Source: WHSW01 sp963759295 (lineage in GTDB: Bacteria > Actinomycetota > Thermoleophilia > Solirubrobacterales > 70-9). Taken from it: a stretch of DNA of 64,000 nucleotides. This document shows positions 44,750 through 53,403 of this stretch, piece after piece. Where the stretch lies: assembly GCA_963759295.1 (NCBI GenBank), contig CAVWYT010000010.1, positions 434,001-498,000 of the forward strand. The letters are read 5' to 3'. The position numbers and the translations under genes are program-made. Position 1 is the first letter of the stretch; each line of letters begins with the position of its first letter. The notes beneath the pieces are model-generated. The model saw only the letters and a program-made list of their open reading frames with translations. It did no database searches and was not told the DNA's origin.

Positions 44750-45107
44750 TCAGTCGAGAGACCCGATCTCCGCTTCATAGATCGCCATCGTGTTGCCGAT
44801 CCCCTCGCCGAGGACCGCGTTGACGACGCCCTGATTTTCGACGATCAGGTCGGCGCGCGTGGTCCGTCGCTCGAATTCCTCATCGCTTTGCAGTGCGGCC
44901 TATCTGCTCGGCGCTGCCGCGAAGGAGCGCGAACCCGGCGAGGTCGCCGCCGTGAGGCGCCAGCAGGACAACCTCGAAGCCTTCGATCTTGCCGTCGCCC
45001 TGGAGTCCACCCCAGTACTCGACGCTCTCGTTGAAGACCTCGACCGCGCGCTTCTCGCGTCCGCGAACGACTTGCCCCCATCCGATGAACAGTCCTGCGT
45101 CAGCCAT
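44750..45107 (-). CDS. conserved small protein, barrel-like, frameshifted
   Basis: About 118 residues after one repair. The first frame gives MADAGLFIGWGQVVRGREKRAVEVFNE, then ALLRGSAEQI and a stop; the next frame continues LQSDEEFERRTTRADLIVENQGVV to NTMAIYEAEIGSLD. Deleting one G at about 44901 joins AEQIAALQSDEEF. The pattern of strand, helix and a final AIYEAEI strand resembles small dimeric barrel proteins, but no family was recognised. ATG 45107 follows AGGAGGT. Confidence 0.7.
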
Positions 45108-45135
45108 CCTGACCTCCTGCTCGGTTTGCAGATCG

Positions 45136-45163
45136 ACTCTAGACCCGATTCCTCGATTAGCAA
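45136..45163 (-). promoter_or_regulatory. promoter TTGCTA-16-TAGAGT for gene 44750-45107
   Basis: Minus-strand -35 TTGCTA (45158-45163) and -10 TAGAGT (45136-45141) with a 16-base spacer, followed by a leader with a good ribosome site. Confidence 0.5.
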
Positions 45164-45182
45164 GGCTCAGGCGCGTCGGCGC

Positions 45183-46124
45183 TCAGACCCGCGCGGTTCG
45201 TGGGCGTGCGCCTTTCCCGCCTCGCTCGCGAAACCGGGTGACCACCGCGGTCAGGCCCGGCGGCAGGCGACCGTCGGTGGAGAGCCAGGACCCGGCGATG
45301 ATCAGCAGCAGCCCGGCGATCGCGCCCGCCCCCGGGCGCTCGCCGAGCACCGCGACGCCGAGGCCGACTGCGACCACGGGCGCGACGTAGGTGATCACCA
45401 GCGCGCGGCCCGGTCCGACCTCGCTCACCAGCGCACCGAAGAACACGAACGCGGCCGCCGTGCAGAGCACGCCGAGCACGGCCAGCGACGCGATGGCCTC
45501 ACCGGAGACGGCGGCGGAGGGCGGGGCAACGATCGCCGCCGGCGTCAGGGCCACGGAGGCGATCGCGAGCGCCCCGGCCATCGTCGCGCGCGGATCCACG
45601 TCGGCGAGGTGGAGCTTGAGGAGCATCGGGCCGACGGCGTAGCCGATCGCGGCTAGCAGGATCGCCGCGGTCCCGACCAGCTCGTCGGCGCTACCGGCGA
45701 CGTCGATGCCGACGAGCGCGATCACGCCGGCGAAGCCGACGAACAGCCCGACGAGCCGGGCGCCGGTCACCCGCTCGGAGTGATCGATTCGAAGCGCGAG
45801 CAGGGCGACGATCAGCGGAACCGAGGCGATCAGGATCGCCGCGAGCGAGGACGAAACGCGCTGCTCGCCGGCGGCGATCAGCGGGAACGGGATCACGATC
45901 TCGAACAGCGCGTAGAGGAGGAGCGCACGCCCGCGGCCGCGCAGCGAGGCCAGCAGGCCGAGCCGCCACGCGATCGCGCCGAGGATCAGCGCGCCGAGCG
46001 TCACCCGCGTCCAGGCGAGGAACGCGGGCGGCACGCCGTCGTCGACCGCCACCTTGATGAACAGGTACGGGATGCCCCAGAGAACCGAGACCGAGAAGAA
46101 CGCGAACCAGGCCCGGCCGCTCAA
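45183..46124 (-). CDS. EamA family transporter (DMT superfamily)
   Basis: Ten-helix inner-membrane exporter of 313 residues made of two EamA repeats (AWFAFFSVSVLWGIPYLFIKVAV and AILLAAIGYAVGPMLLKLHL). The tail after the last helix is Arg-rich and cytoplasmic. The start codon is TTG 46124 and has no clear ribosome site or -10, so the exact N-terminus is less sure. Such proteins export metabolites or amino acids; the substrate cannot be told. Confidence 0.9.
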   Translation of the reverse strand: MSGRAWFAFFSVSVLWGIPYLFIKVAVDDGVPPAFLAWTRVTLGALILGAIAWRLGLLASLRGRGRALLLYALFEIVIPFPLIAAGEQRVSSSLAAILIASVPLIVALLALRIDHSERVTGARLVGLFVGFAGVIALVGIDVAGSADELVGTAAILLAAIGYAVGPMLLKLHLADVDPRATMAGALAIASVALTPAAIVAPPSAAVSGEAIASLAVLGVLCTAAAFVFFGALVSEVGPGRALVITYVAPVVAVGLGVAVLGERPGAGAIAGLLLIIAGSWLSTDGRLPPGLTAVVTRFRERGGKGARPRTARV

Positions 46125-46184
46125 GCGCGCGCGGCCCAGATCGTGTCCACGATCCCGCGCCTCAACGGGCCCTCCCCGGACCGA

Positions 46185-47615
46185 TCAAGCGTTGACCTCG
46201 GCGGCGGCGTTCGAGCGCAGTCGCTGCTCGGCCGCCGCGACCAACTCGGCGATCGAGTCCTCGATCCCCTCGCCGATCGCCTCGAGGTCGTCGATCGCGT
46301 CGTAGTCGGCGAGCAGGCCGAAGTTGACGCCGCCGTTGTAGCTCATGATCGCCACGAAGAGGGCCTGGTTGGGCGGTAGGAAGCCGACCGGGAAGATGTC
46401 CTGGAGCTCGCGGCCGAGTACGTACAGCGGGATCTGCGGTCCGGGAACGTTGGTTACGACGAGGTTGAAGAGTCGGGTCGAGAAGTTGACGCGGGCCGCC
46501 TGCGCGAGCAGGGTCGGCGGGGCGAAGTCGTTGAAGCGCGAGATCACCTCGGCGCCGAGCGCCTGCTTGGACTGCTTGATGCCCTGCATCCCGCGGCGGC
46601 AGAGCTCGAGCCGCCGCACCGGGTCCTCGATGTACACCGGGATCGGGCCGCGGAGGGCGGCGATCTTGTTCCCGAGGTGGCCTCGCTCGTCCTCCGCCCG
46701 GATCGAGACCGGGACCTGGGCGCGGAGCTCCATGCCCTCCGTCCTCACCCCGCGCTGCACGAGCCAGCGTCGCAGCGCCCCGCTGACCACGGCGAGGACG
46801 ACGTCGTTGACGGTCCCCCCGAGCGCGTTCTTGACCTGCTTGAACTGGGCGAGGTCGGCGCGCACCCAGGCGTATCTGCGGTGGGAGCCGATCTCGACGT
46901 TGAGCGGCACCTTGGGTGCGGGGTTGGCGAAGTTCCAGCCGACCTCGCCGAGGGCCTCGAGGGTCTCGGAGACGTCGTGAAGCGCGGTGCGTGGATGCTC
47001 GACCGCGTGCTCGATCCGCCGCACGACCCGAACCGGCGCTCGCATCAGGCCCTCGGCGTCCTTGGCGAGCAGCTGCGCGGCCGACGGCTCCGGGCTCGGC
47101 ATCCAGTCGTGCTCGGGCTCGGTCGGCTCGGGCACCGGCTTGATGTCGAAGAGAACGGTCGCTATGTCGACCCCCGAGACTCCGTCGACCAGCGCGTGGT
47201 GGGTTTTGGTCACGAACGCGAATCGATTCCGGGTCAGCCCCTGGACCATCCATAGCTCCCACAACGGCTTCGTCCGGTCGAGCTGCTGGGAGAAGACGCG
47301 CGCGGCCATGTTGCGCAACTGCTCCTCAGAGCCGGGGGAGGGAAGCGCCGAGTGGCGAACGTGGTAGCTGAGGTTGAATGCCGGGTCGTCGACCCAGAAC
47401 GGGCGCCCGGTCGGCGCCGGCGGGTAGGCGAGCTTCTGCCGAAACCGCGGCACCAGGTGAAGGCGCGAGCGGATGTGGTCGAGCAGATCGTCGTAGCTCG
47501 GCGGCGGTCCCTCGAAGATGCAGATCGCGCCGACGTGCATGTGGCTCGAGGAGCTCTCGTTGGTCAAGAAGGAGACGTCCAGCGCGCTGAGTCGATCCAT
47601 GTGTCCTTGAGCCAT
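46185..47615 (-). CDS. wax ester synthase / diacylglycerol acyltransferase (WS/DGAT)
   Basis: Makes storage lipids by acylating alcohols or diacylglycerol with acyl-CoA. A bifunctional WS/DGAT of 476 residues, normal length. The catalytic HHxxxDG motif is in THHALVDGVSG, and the downstream conserved NDVVLAVVSGALRRWL, VSIRAEDERGHLGNKI and NVPGPQIPLYVLG motifs are intact. Membrane-associated without a signal peptide. ATG 47615 lies 7 bases after a -10 shared with the divergent peptidase gene 20 bases away. Confidence 0.93.
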   Translation of the reverse strand: MAQGHMDRLSALDVSFLTNESSSSHMHVGAICIFEGPPPSYDDLLDHIRSRLHLVPRFRQKLAYPPAPTGRPFWVDDPAFNLSYHVRHSALPSPGSEEQLRNMAARVFSQQLDRTKPLWELWMVQGLTRNRFAFVTKTHHALVDGVSGVDIATVLFDIKPVPEPTEPEHDWMPSPEPSAAQLLAKDAEGLMRAPVRVVRRIEHAVEHPRTALHDVSETLEALGEVGWNFANPAPKVPLNVEIGSHRRYAWVRADLAQFKQVKNALGGTVNDVVLAVVSGALRRWLVQRGVRTEGMELRAQVPVSIRAEDERGHLGNKIAALRGPIPVYIEDPVRRLELCRRGMQGIKQSKQALGAEVISRFNDFAPPTLLAQAARVNFSTRLFNLVVTNVPGPQIPLYVLGRELQDIFPVGFLPPNQALFVAIMSYNGGVNFGLLADYDAIDDLEAIGEGIEDSIAELVAAAEQRLRSNAAAEVNA

Positions 47616-47621
47616 GCGGCC

Positions 47622-47628
47622 TAAGTTA
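47622..47628. promoter_or_regulatory. shared bidirectional -10 element TAAGTTA
   Basis: The 7-base TAAGTTA reads TAAGTT on the plus strand (8 bases before GTG 47636) and TAACTT on the minus strand (7 bases before ATG 47615). Both starts lack a ribosome site. One symmetrical element in a 20-base gap appears to drive two leaderless divergent genes. Confidence 0.55.
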
Positions 47629-47635
47629 CCCGGCG

Positions 47636-48535
47636 GTGCGCCGCCTCGCCACAGTCGCCCTCATCGCAGCGCTGCTCGCCGGCTGTGGCGGCTCCGAGCC
47701 GCCCTCCGATTCCCCCGCTTCGCAGCAGTTCGACGCCGAGCGCGCCTTCAGCGACCTCGAGGCGCAGGTGCGAGCGGGTCCGCGGCCGTCCGGGAGCGCG
47801 GCCGCCGAGCGCACGGCCCGGCTGATCGAGGAGCGCCTGCGCGAGGCGGGCGCCGCCCGCGTCGGCGTCCAGCGCCCCTATGCGAACGTGGTCGGGACGA
47901 TCGAGGGCACGAGCCCGGGAGTGGTGGTGGTCGGCGCCCACTACGACACCAAGGGCTCGATCCCGGGATTCGTTGGCGCCAACGACGGCGCCTCGGGTGT
48001 CGCGGTTCTGCTCGAGCTCGCCCGCACGCTGCCCCGGCCGCTGCCCGGCCCGGCGGTCGAGCTGGTCGCCTTCGACGCCGAGGAGGCACGAGGAGATCGG
48101 CCGTTCGAGCGCGACGGCAGCCGCGGCAGCCGCCAGTTCGTCGACTACGCGCGCCGCGGCGGGGCGCAGGGCTCGCCGCCGCTCGCCGAGATCCGGGCGA
48201 TGGTCCTCTTCGACATGGTCGGGGACTGCGAGCTCGAGATCCCGCTCGAGCGCAACTCCGACCCGGATCTCTACGCGCTGTTCGCCGCGGCGGCCGGCGA
48301 GCTCACCGGAAGCACGGCGCCGTTCGAGGCGCGCTCGACCCCGATCCTCGACGATCATCTGCCGTTCAAGCTCGCCGGCGTTCCGGCGCTCGACCTGATC
48401 GATTTCGACTACGGCCCCGGCCCGAGCCCCGGCGGCTGGTGGCACACGCCGCAGGACACGCTCGCGCACGTCTGCCGGAGGTCCCTCCACGCGGTCGGCG
48501 CGGCGGCGCTGCGGGCGATCCCGGAGATCCGCTGA
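47636..48535 (+). CDS. M28 family zinc aminopeptidase, lipoprotein
   Basis: Exported peptidase of 299 residues. A lipobox LLAGC ends a short signal peptide, so it is membrane-anchored outside. Co-catalytic zinc ligands of the M28 fold are in order: His in GAHYDTKG, bridging Asp in ANDGASGVA, Glu pair in DAEEA, Asp in LFDMVGD and His in WWHTPQDT. Divergent from the WS/DGAT gene through a shared promoter. Substrate peptides unknown. Confidence 0.9.
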   Translation: MRRLATVALIAALLAGCGGSEPPSDSPASQQFDAERAFSDLEAQVRAGPRPSGSAAAERTARLIEERLREAGAARVGVQRPYANVVGTIEGTSPGVVVVGAHYDTKGSIPGFVGANDGASGVAVLLELARTLPRPLPGPAVELVAFDAEEARGDRPFERDGSRGSRQFVDYARRGGAQGSPPLAEIRAMVLFDMVGDCELEIPLERNSDPDLYALFAAAAGELTGSTAPFEARSTPILDDHLPFKLAGVPALDLIDFDYGPGPSPGGWWHTPQDTLAHVCRRSLHAVGAAALRAIPEIR

Positions 48536-48585
48536 GCCTCAGGCGCCCGGACCCCGTCTCGTCGGATGCAGCGCGGGCCTGCGGC

Positions 48586-48591
48586 TACCCT
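48586..48591 (+). promoter_or_regulatory. -10 element TACCCT, 6 nt before ATG 48598
   Basis: TACCCT six bases before the ispH start, no ribosome site. Leaderless promoter candidate. Confidence 0.45.
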
Positions 48592-48597
48592 TAACCG

Positions 48598-49569
48598 ATG
48601 CCTCCGGACACCCGCAAGCACGCCCCCAGGCGGGTTCTGCTCGCCGCGCCGCGCGGCTACTGCGCCGGCGTCGATCGCGCGGTCCAGACGGTCGAGAAGG
48701 CGCTCGAGATGCACGGGCCACCCGTCTACGTGCGCAAGGAGATCGTCCACAACAAGCACGTCGTCGAGGAGCTCGCCAAGCGGGGTGCGATCTTCGTCGA
48801 GGAGGAGAGCGACGTCCCCGAGGGGGCGCTGGTCGTGTTCAGCGCCCACGGTGTGGCACCCGCCGTGCACGCGCACGCCGCCGAGCGCAATCTGCGAACG
48901 ATTGACGCCACCTGTCCGCTGGTCACCAAGGTGCACGTCTCGGCGCGCAAGTTCGCCGAGCAGGGATACACGATCATCCTCATCGGCCACGCCGGCCACG
49001 AGGAGGTCGAGGGGACGACCGGCGAGGCGCCCGAGGCGATCACGCTGGTCGAGACGATCGAGGAGGTCGATGCGCTCGAGGTGCCCGACCCCGATCACGT
49101 CGCGTTCATCACCCAGACCACCCTCTCGGTCGACGAGACCGCTGACATCATCGCCCGTCTTCGCGAGCGCTTCCCGAGGATCGTCAGCTCGAAGTCCGAC
49201 GATATCTGTTACGCGACGACCAACCGCCAGATCGCGGTCAAGGAGCTCGCCCAGGAGGCTGACCTGGTGCTGGTGATCGGCTCGACCAACTCCTCGAACT
49301 CCAACCGTCTGGTCGAGGTTGCGCGCGAGCACGGCGCCGAATCGCACCTGATCGACAACTCCTCGCAGGTCCGCGAGGAGTGGCTCGAGGACGTCGAGAC
49401 GGTCGGGATCACCTCCGGTGCGAGCGCCCCCGAGGGGCTGGTTCGCGATCTCGTCGCCTTCTTCCGCGAGCGCGGCGCCGAGCAGGTCTCCGAGCTGCGG
49501 ACTGTTGACGAGGACGTGCGCTTCATGCTCCCGAAGACGATCCGCGAAGCGCTCGCCGCCCGAGCCTGA
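48598..49569 (+). CDS. ispH: 4-hydroxy-3-methylbut-2-enyl diphosphate reductase
   Basis: Last enzyme of the MEP isoprenoid pathway, reducing HMBPP to IPP and DMAPP with a 4Fe-4S cluster. It has 323 residues. The three cluster cysteines are in PRGYCAGVDRA, DATCPLVTKVH and DDICYATTNRQ; the substrate residues HGV, TQTTLSVDE and GSTNSSNSNRL are intact, with SGASAPE near the end. Followed 7 bases later by the VKOR gene. Confidence 0.97.
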   Translation: MPPDTRKHAPRRVLLAAPRGYCAGVDRAVQTVEKALEMHGPPVYVRKEIVHNKHVVEELAKRGAIFVEEESDVPEGALVVFSAHGVAPAVHAHAAERNLRTIDATCPLVTKVHVSARKFAEQGYTIILIGHAGHEEVEGTTGEAPEAITLVETIEEVDALEVPDPDHVAFITQTTLSVDETADIIARLRERFPRIVSSKSDDICYATTNRQIAVKELAQEADLVLVIGSTNSSNSNRLVEVAREHGAESHLIDNSSQVREEWLEDVETVGITSGASAPEGLVRDLVAFFRERGAEQVSELRTVDEDVRFMLPKTIREALAARA

Positions 49570-49576
49570 GCCCGCC

Positions 49577-50050
49577 TTGACCGAGAGGACCTTGCGGTGG
49601 ATCGGCGGCGCCCTGGCGCTTGCCGGGATCGCGGTCTCGATCTACATCACGATCTCGGAGTCCGGTGGCGGAGCGCCGGCCTGCTTCGCGGGCGGAGAGG
49701 GTTGCCGGACCGTGGCCGACAGCTCCTACTCCGACCTGCTGGGAATCCCGGTATCGGTGATCGGAATCGCCGGCTACACGGTCCTGCTCGGCGCGGCGCT
49801 CTGGCCGGGCGACGCGGGGCGGTTCGCGGGGCTGCTGTCGGCGCTGATCGGGTTCGGATTCAGCCTCTACCTGACGTATCTGGAACTGTTCGTGCTTGAC
49901 GCGATCTGTCAATGGTGCGTGACCAGCGCTGTGGTGATCACCGCGCTGCTCGTCGTCAGCGTCTGGCGAGCGGTTCGCTACGGGGCCAGCGAGCTCAGGG
50001 CACCGCAGCGACCCGCGCAACCGAGCGCGGAACCCGAGGCACACGCATGA
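49577..50050 (+). CDS. vitamin K epoxide reductase family protein
   Basis: Membrane quinone reductase of 157 residues that reoxidises a DsbA-like partner, as DsbB does in proteobacteria. Four helices; the loop cysteines are in CFAGGEGCRTV, the conserved Ser is in YSDLLGIPVSV, and the active CxxC is in AICQWCVTS. TTG 49577 is the only start that keeps the first helix. ATGA overlap with the DsbA-like gene shows the two are a working pair for disulfide formation outside the membrane. Confidence 0.92.
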   Translation: MTERTLRWIGGALALAGIAVSIYITISESGGGAPACFAGGEGCRTVADSSYSDLLGIPVSVIGIAGYTVLLGAALWPGDAGRFAGLLSALIGFGFSLYLTYLELFVLDAICQWCVTSAVVITALLVVSVWRAVRYGASELRAPQRPAQPSAEPEAHA

Positions 50051-50814
50051 ACACTCGAAAGCAGCGCCAGCAAGAGGCACGGGAGGAGCGCACGCGCCTC
50101 GAGGCCGAGGAGGCCGCGGAGGCGCGACGACGCCGGATGACCCAGCTCGGAGCCGGCGCCGTGCTCGCGGCGATCGTCATCGTCGGCGTGCTGATCGCAA
50201 TCAGCCAGTCGGGCTCGGACTCGGACTCAGGCGGGGGCAGCGATATTCGGGGCGCGGCCTCGATCGAGAGCGAGCTGCGCGGGGTCGATCAGGCGGGCAC
50301 GGTGCTCGGTGACGCCGACGCGCCGGTGAGGATCGTCGAGTACGGCGACCTCCAGTGCCCGGTGTGCAGGGAGGTCGCCGCCGAGGTCATCCCGACCCTG
50401 ATCGATGACCAGGTGCGCACCGGCGATGCGAGCCTCGAGTTCAAGAACTTCACGATTCTCGGCCCGCAGTCCGTCGACGCGGCGAAGGCGTCGCTCGCAG
50501 CGGCGCAGCAGGGTCGCTACTGGGAGTACGTCGGGCTCTTCTACCGCAACCAGGGCACCGAGAACTCCGGCTACGTGACCGACGACTTCCTCGAGGGGGT
50601 CGCGCGCGCGGCGGGGGTGGCCGACATCGGGCGCTGGCAGCAGGACCGCGAGGACCCGAGCCTCGATGCCGAGATCGCCGACGTCCAGACCGAGGCGACG
50701 CGGCTCGGGCTCAACGCGACGCCGTCGTTCGCCGTCCGGGGGCCGGGCGGTCGCCGCGTGCTCACGGCTCCACCGCTGGAGCAGATCCAGTCTGCGGTCC
50801 GCGGCGTCGGCTAG
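50047..50814 (+). CDS. DsbA-family thiol:disulfide oxidoreductase, membrane-anchored
   Basis: A 255-residue protein with a charged coiled N-terminus, one transmembrane helix (VLAAIVIVGVLIAISQSG) and a thioredoxin_4 domain outside. The active site is CPVC in YGDLQCPVCREVA, and NATPSFAV carries the cis-Pro. Introduces disulfides into exported proteins; the preceding VKOR gene supplies its oxidising partner. Confidence 0.92.
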   Translation: MNTRKQRQQEAREERTRLEAEEAAEARRRRMTQLGAGAVLAAIVIVGVLIAISQSGSDSDSGGGSDIRGAASIESELRGVDQAGTVLGDADAPVRIVEYGDLQCPVCREVAAEVIPTLIDDQVRTGDASLEFKNFTILGPQSVDAAKASLAAAQQGRYWEYVGLFYRNQGTENSGYVTDDFLEGVARAAGVADIGRWQQDREDPSLDAEIADVQTEATRLGLNATPSFAVRGPGGRRVLTAPPLEQIQSAVRGVG

Positions 50815-50875
50815 ATCCAGGATCCGAGGACGTTTGTTCGGCTCGGCGCCCCGCGCGAGGCGCCCTCGCTCCGTT

Positions 50876-50881
50876 TACCGT
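50876..50881 (+). promoter_or_regulatory. -10 element TACCGT, 6 nt before GTG 50888
   Basis: TACCGT six bases before the CDF gene start; leaderless promoter candidate. Confidence 0.45.
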
Positions 50882-50887
50882 GGGGCC

Positions 50888-51824
50888 GTGCACTCGCGCG
50901 CGAAACCGCATTCGCACGAGCGCGGCGCTGCCGGGCCGGCGCTCGATCGCACCGGCAGCACGCGGGCCCTGCGGCTGACGCTTTGCCTGACCGTGGTGTT
51001 CACGGTCGGTCGAGATCGCCGGTGGGCTGATCAGCGGCAGCCTGGCGCTGCTCGCCGACGCGGCCCACATGCTCTCCGACAACCTCTCGCTGGGGCTGGC
51101 GCTGTTCGCCGCCTGGCTCGCGGCACGCCCGGCGGGCCCGAGCCGCACGTTCGGCTTTCGCCGCGCCGAGATCCTCGCCGCGCTCGCCAACGGGGTGGCG
51201 CTGGTCGCGATCTCGGTTTGGATCTTCGTCGAGGCCTACGACAGGCTCGGCGATCCGCCCGACGTGGAGGCCGGCCTGATGCTCGCGGTCGCGGTCGTCG
51301 GGCTCGCCGTAAACGTCGTCGCCGCCCGGGTCCTGCACGACCACGCGGGCGAGAACCTCAACGTCTCCGCCGCCCTCCGGCACGTGCTCGCCGACCTGCT
51401 CGGTTCGGTGGGCGTGATCGTCGCCGGCGTCGTCATCGTCGTGACCGGGTGGGAGTACGCCGACCCGGTGGTCGGCGGGCTGATCGGCGTGCTGGTCCTG
51501 GCCAGCTCGTGGTCGATTCTGCGCGACTCCGTCCAGGTCCTGCTCGAGGGCTCGCCCCGGGGGTTGGACGTCGAGGAGGTCGGCCGCACGATGGCCGCCG
51601 CCGAGGGCGTCGCCGAGGTTCACGACCTGCACGTGTGGATGATCACCTCGGGGTTCCCGGCTCTCGCGGCCCACGTCGTGGTCGAGCGCGACACGGACTG
51701 CCACGCGGTTCGCAGGCAGCTCGAGGCGCTGCTCCACGAGCGCTTCGGGCTCGACCACACCACGCTTCAGGTCGACCACGAGGGCGGCGACCTGCTGCAG
51801 ATCGAGGTGCCCGCGGACAGCTGA
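50888..51824 (+). CDS. cation diffusion facilitator (CDF) metal exporter, frameshifted
   Basis: Zn/Co/Cd-type metal-proton antiporter of about 311 residues. A His-bearing N-terminal tail (HSRAKPHSHERG) leads into helix 1, where the frame breaks: dropping one G at about 51008 gives VVFTVVEIAGGLISGSLALL. The site-A ligands are DAAHMLSDN in helix 2 and HVLADLLGS in helix 5, the zinc-type HD-HD set. The C-terminal domain has VAEVHDLHVWMITSG. Exports excess divalent metal from the cytoplasm. Confidence 0.88.
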
Positions 51825-51837
51825 CGCCGCCCGGCGC

Positions 51838-52662
51838 TCACGGCAGGCCCGGGGCGAAGCTGACCGAGTACACGGCCAGCCCAGCGCTTGCGCCGAGCGC
51901 GAGCGAGTGGCGCTCGTGGCGCGGGTGCGCGGTGAGCTCATAGACGCCGGGCCCGGGGACCTGGATCGATCGTTGCTCGCCGCCGTCGACGCAGACGCGA
52001 AGCTCGCCGCGGCCGTCGACTGAGGCGTGAGCGCCGCCGGCCTCGTAGTCGGCCTCGAGCCGGTCGGAGCGATCCGCGGGTCGCCACGGCTCCGAGGGCG
52101 AGGGTCCCGGAAAGAGCTCGTCGGTGGGCGGCGCGACGAGTGCGCCGGGCGCGTCGGTCGGGCGCACGGGGACGAGCGGCGGAGGGGCGGTGAAGCTCGC
52201 GTCGAGCGCGACCAACTCCTCGGTGATCGCTCGTTCGGTCGCTTCGTACTCGCCCTCGCCGAAATGAAACCAGCGCAGCGCGCCGCCCTGGCCCCAGAGG
52301 AAAAGCGACGGCCAGCCCCTGCATCCGTAGTCGTGCCAGACGGCGTAGCCCGAGTCGTCGGCCACCGGGTGAAGGACCCCGAGCCTGGCGAGCGCCGGCG
52401 CGAGCGCGTCGCGCTCGGCCGTGAACGGGAACCGGGGTGAGTGGACGCCGAGCGTCGCGAGGCCGGCGCCTCGGTAGCGCTCGTCCCATGCGATCGCATA
52501 GGGCAGCGCGCGGACGCTGTTGAGCTGGGCGAAGTCGAAGAAGTGGACGAGCACCGGGCCGGCGGCGGTCAGCTCGGCCATCCGCGGGGCGCGGTCGGTG
52601 CCCAGCCACCGCAGCCGTGGCGGCAGCTCGGGGGCCGCGATGTCGGCTCGCTCCGGGCGCAC
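51838..52662 (-). CDS. TlpA/DipZ-like thioredoxin-fold protein without the CxxC
   Basis: A 274-residue soluble protein resembling the redoxin part of DipZ/TlpA proteins: HFFDFAQLNSVRALPYAIAWDERY, LGVHSPRFPFTAERD, DYGCRGWPSLFLWG and WFHFGEGEYEATE. In active relatives the motif reads roughly WTYSCINCLRTLPY; here both cysteines are replaced (FAQLNS), so it cannot be a normal dithiol oxidoreductase. The C-terminal 100 residues form a beta-rich domain as in DipZ. GTG 52662 lies 8 bases after TACGAT. Role unknown, perhaps ligand binding. Confidence 0.78.
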   Translation of the reverse strand: MRPERADIAAPELPPRLRWLGTDRAPRMAELTAAGPVLVHFFDFAQLNSVRALPYAIAWDERYRGAGLATLGVHSPRFPFTAERDALAPALARLGVLHPVADDSGYAVWHDYGCRGWPSLFLWGQGGALRWFHFGEGEYEATERAITEELVALDASFTAPPPLVPVRPTDAPGALVAPPTDELFPGPSPSEPWRPADRSDRLEADYEAGGAHASVDGRGELRVCVDGGEQRSIQVPGPGVYELTAHPRHERHSLALGASAGLAVYSVSFAPGLP

Positions 52663-52670
52663 GGGCCGGG

Positions 52671-52676
52671 ATCGTA
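52671..52676 (-). promoter_or_regulatory. -10 element TACGAT, 8 nt before GTG 52662
   Basis: Minus-strand TACGAT eight bases before the GTG, no ribosome site. Leaderless promoter candidate. Confidence 0.5.
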
Positions 52677-52730
52677 TTCGGGCTCGTCCGCGACCCTCGC
52701 CGCCCGGACGGATGCGCCCACGGCGGGCGT

Positions 52731-52769
52731 TATGCTGGCCGTCTCGCCCGTCCAGCCACCGAAAGGGGA
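52731..52769 (+). promoter_or_regulatory. -10 TATGCT and ribosome site GAAAGGGGA for the TenA-like gene
   Basis: TATGCT (52731-52736) lies 40 bases before GTG 52777, and GAAAGGGGA (52761-52769) just before it, so this unit has a leader, unlike its divergent neighbour. Confidence 0.45.
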
Positions 52770-52776
52770 TCAGCGC

Positions 52777-53386
52777 GTGAACGAGAGCACTTGGAAGCGG
52801 ATCGAGCGCAGCCGCGAGCGTTGGGACGTGCTGCGCCACCCCTTCTACCGCCGTTGGTCGCAGGGTGAGCTGACGAGGGCCGATCTGGCGCGCTATTCGG
52901 GCCAGTACCGGCACGGCGTCGAGGCGATCGCGACCCTGAGCGCAGCCGCGGCCGCCGCGCTTCCCCGGCGCCCGGAGCTCGCCTCGCACGCCGCCGAGGA
53001 GCGCGACCACGTCCGCCTCTGGGACGGGTTCGTCGCCGCCAGCGGCGGCGAGGCGAGCGCCGAGGCCACGCGCGGAGACCGGCGCGTGCGTGCGGGCGTG
53101 GACCGCGCCCGGCGACGCCGCCGAGCTGCTCGCTCGGCTGTACGCGATCGAGAGCGGCCAGCCGTCGATTTCCGAGACCAAGCGCCAAGGACTGCTCGAC
53201 CGCTACGGCTTCGCGGACGGCTCAGGGACCGCCTACTTCCGCGTCCACTCGAGCCGAGACGTCGAGCACGCGGACGAGGTCCGGGAGCTGATCGAAGAGC
53301 TCGCCGCCGACGAGGACGCCGACCGGCTGGTCGCGGCGGCCGAGGCCTCGTTTCGGGCAAACTGGCGCCTGCTCGACGGCGTCTGA
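52777..53386 (+). CDS. TenA/PqqC-like heme-oxygenase-fold protein, frameshifted
   Basis: All-helical protein of about 202 residues in the iron-containing redox enzyme/CADD/TenA family. WKRIERSRERWDVLRHPFYRRWSQGEL and ARYSGQYRHGVEAIATL are helices 1-2; EERDHVRLWDGFV carries the conserved Glu and His of the diiron-like site. The frame breaks at 53061-53077; dropping one G restores ATRETGACVRAW and the rest: LYAIESGQPSISETKRQGL, HSSRDVEHADEV, with the further Glu and His ligands. Product unknown; relatives act in thiamine salvage, PQQ synthesis or fatty-acid cleavage. Confidence 0.82.
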
Positions 53387-53403
53387 GCGCTGAGCCGGGC
53401 GCC

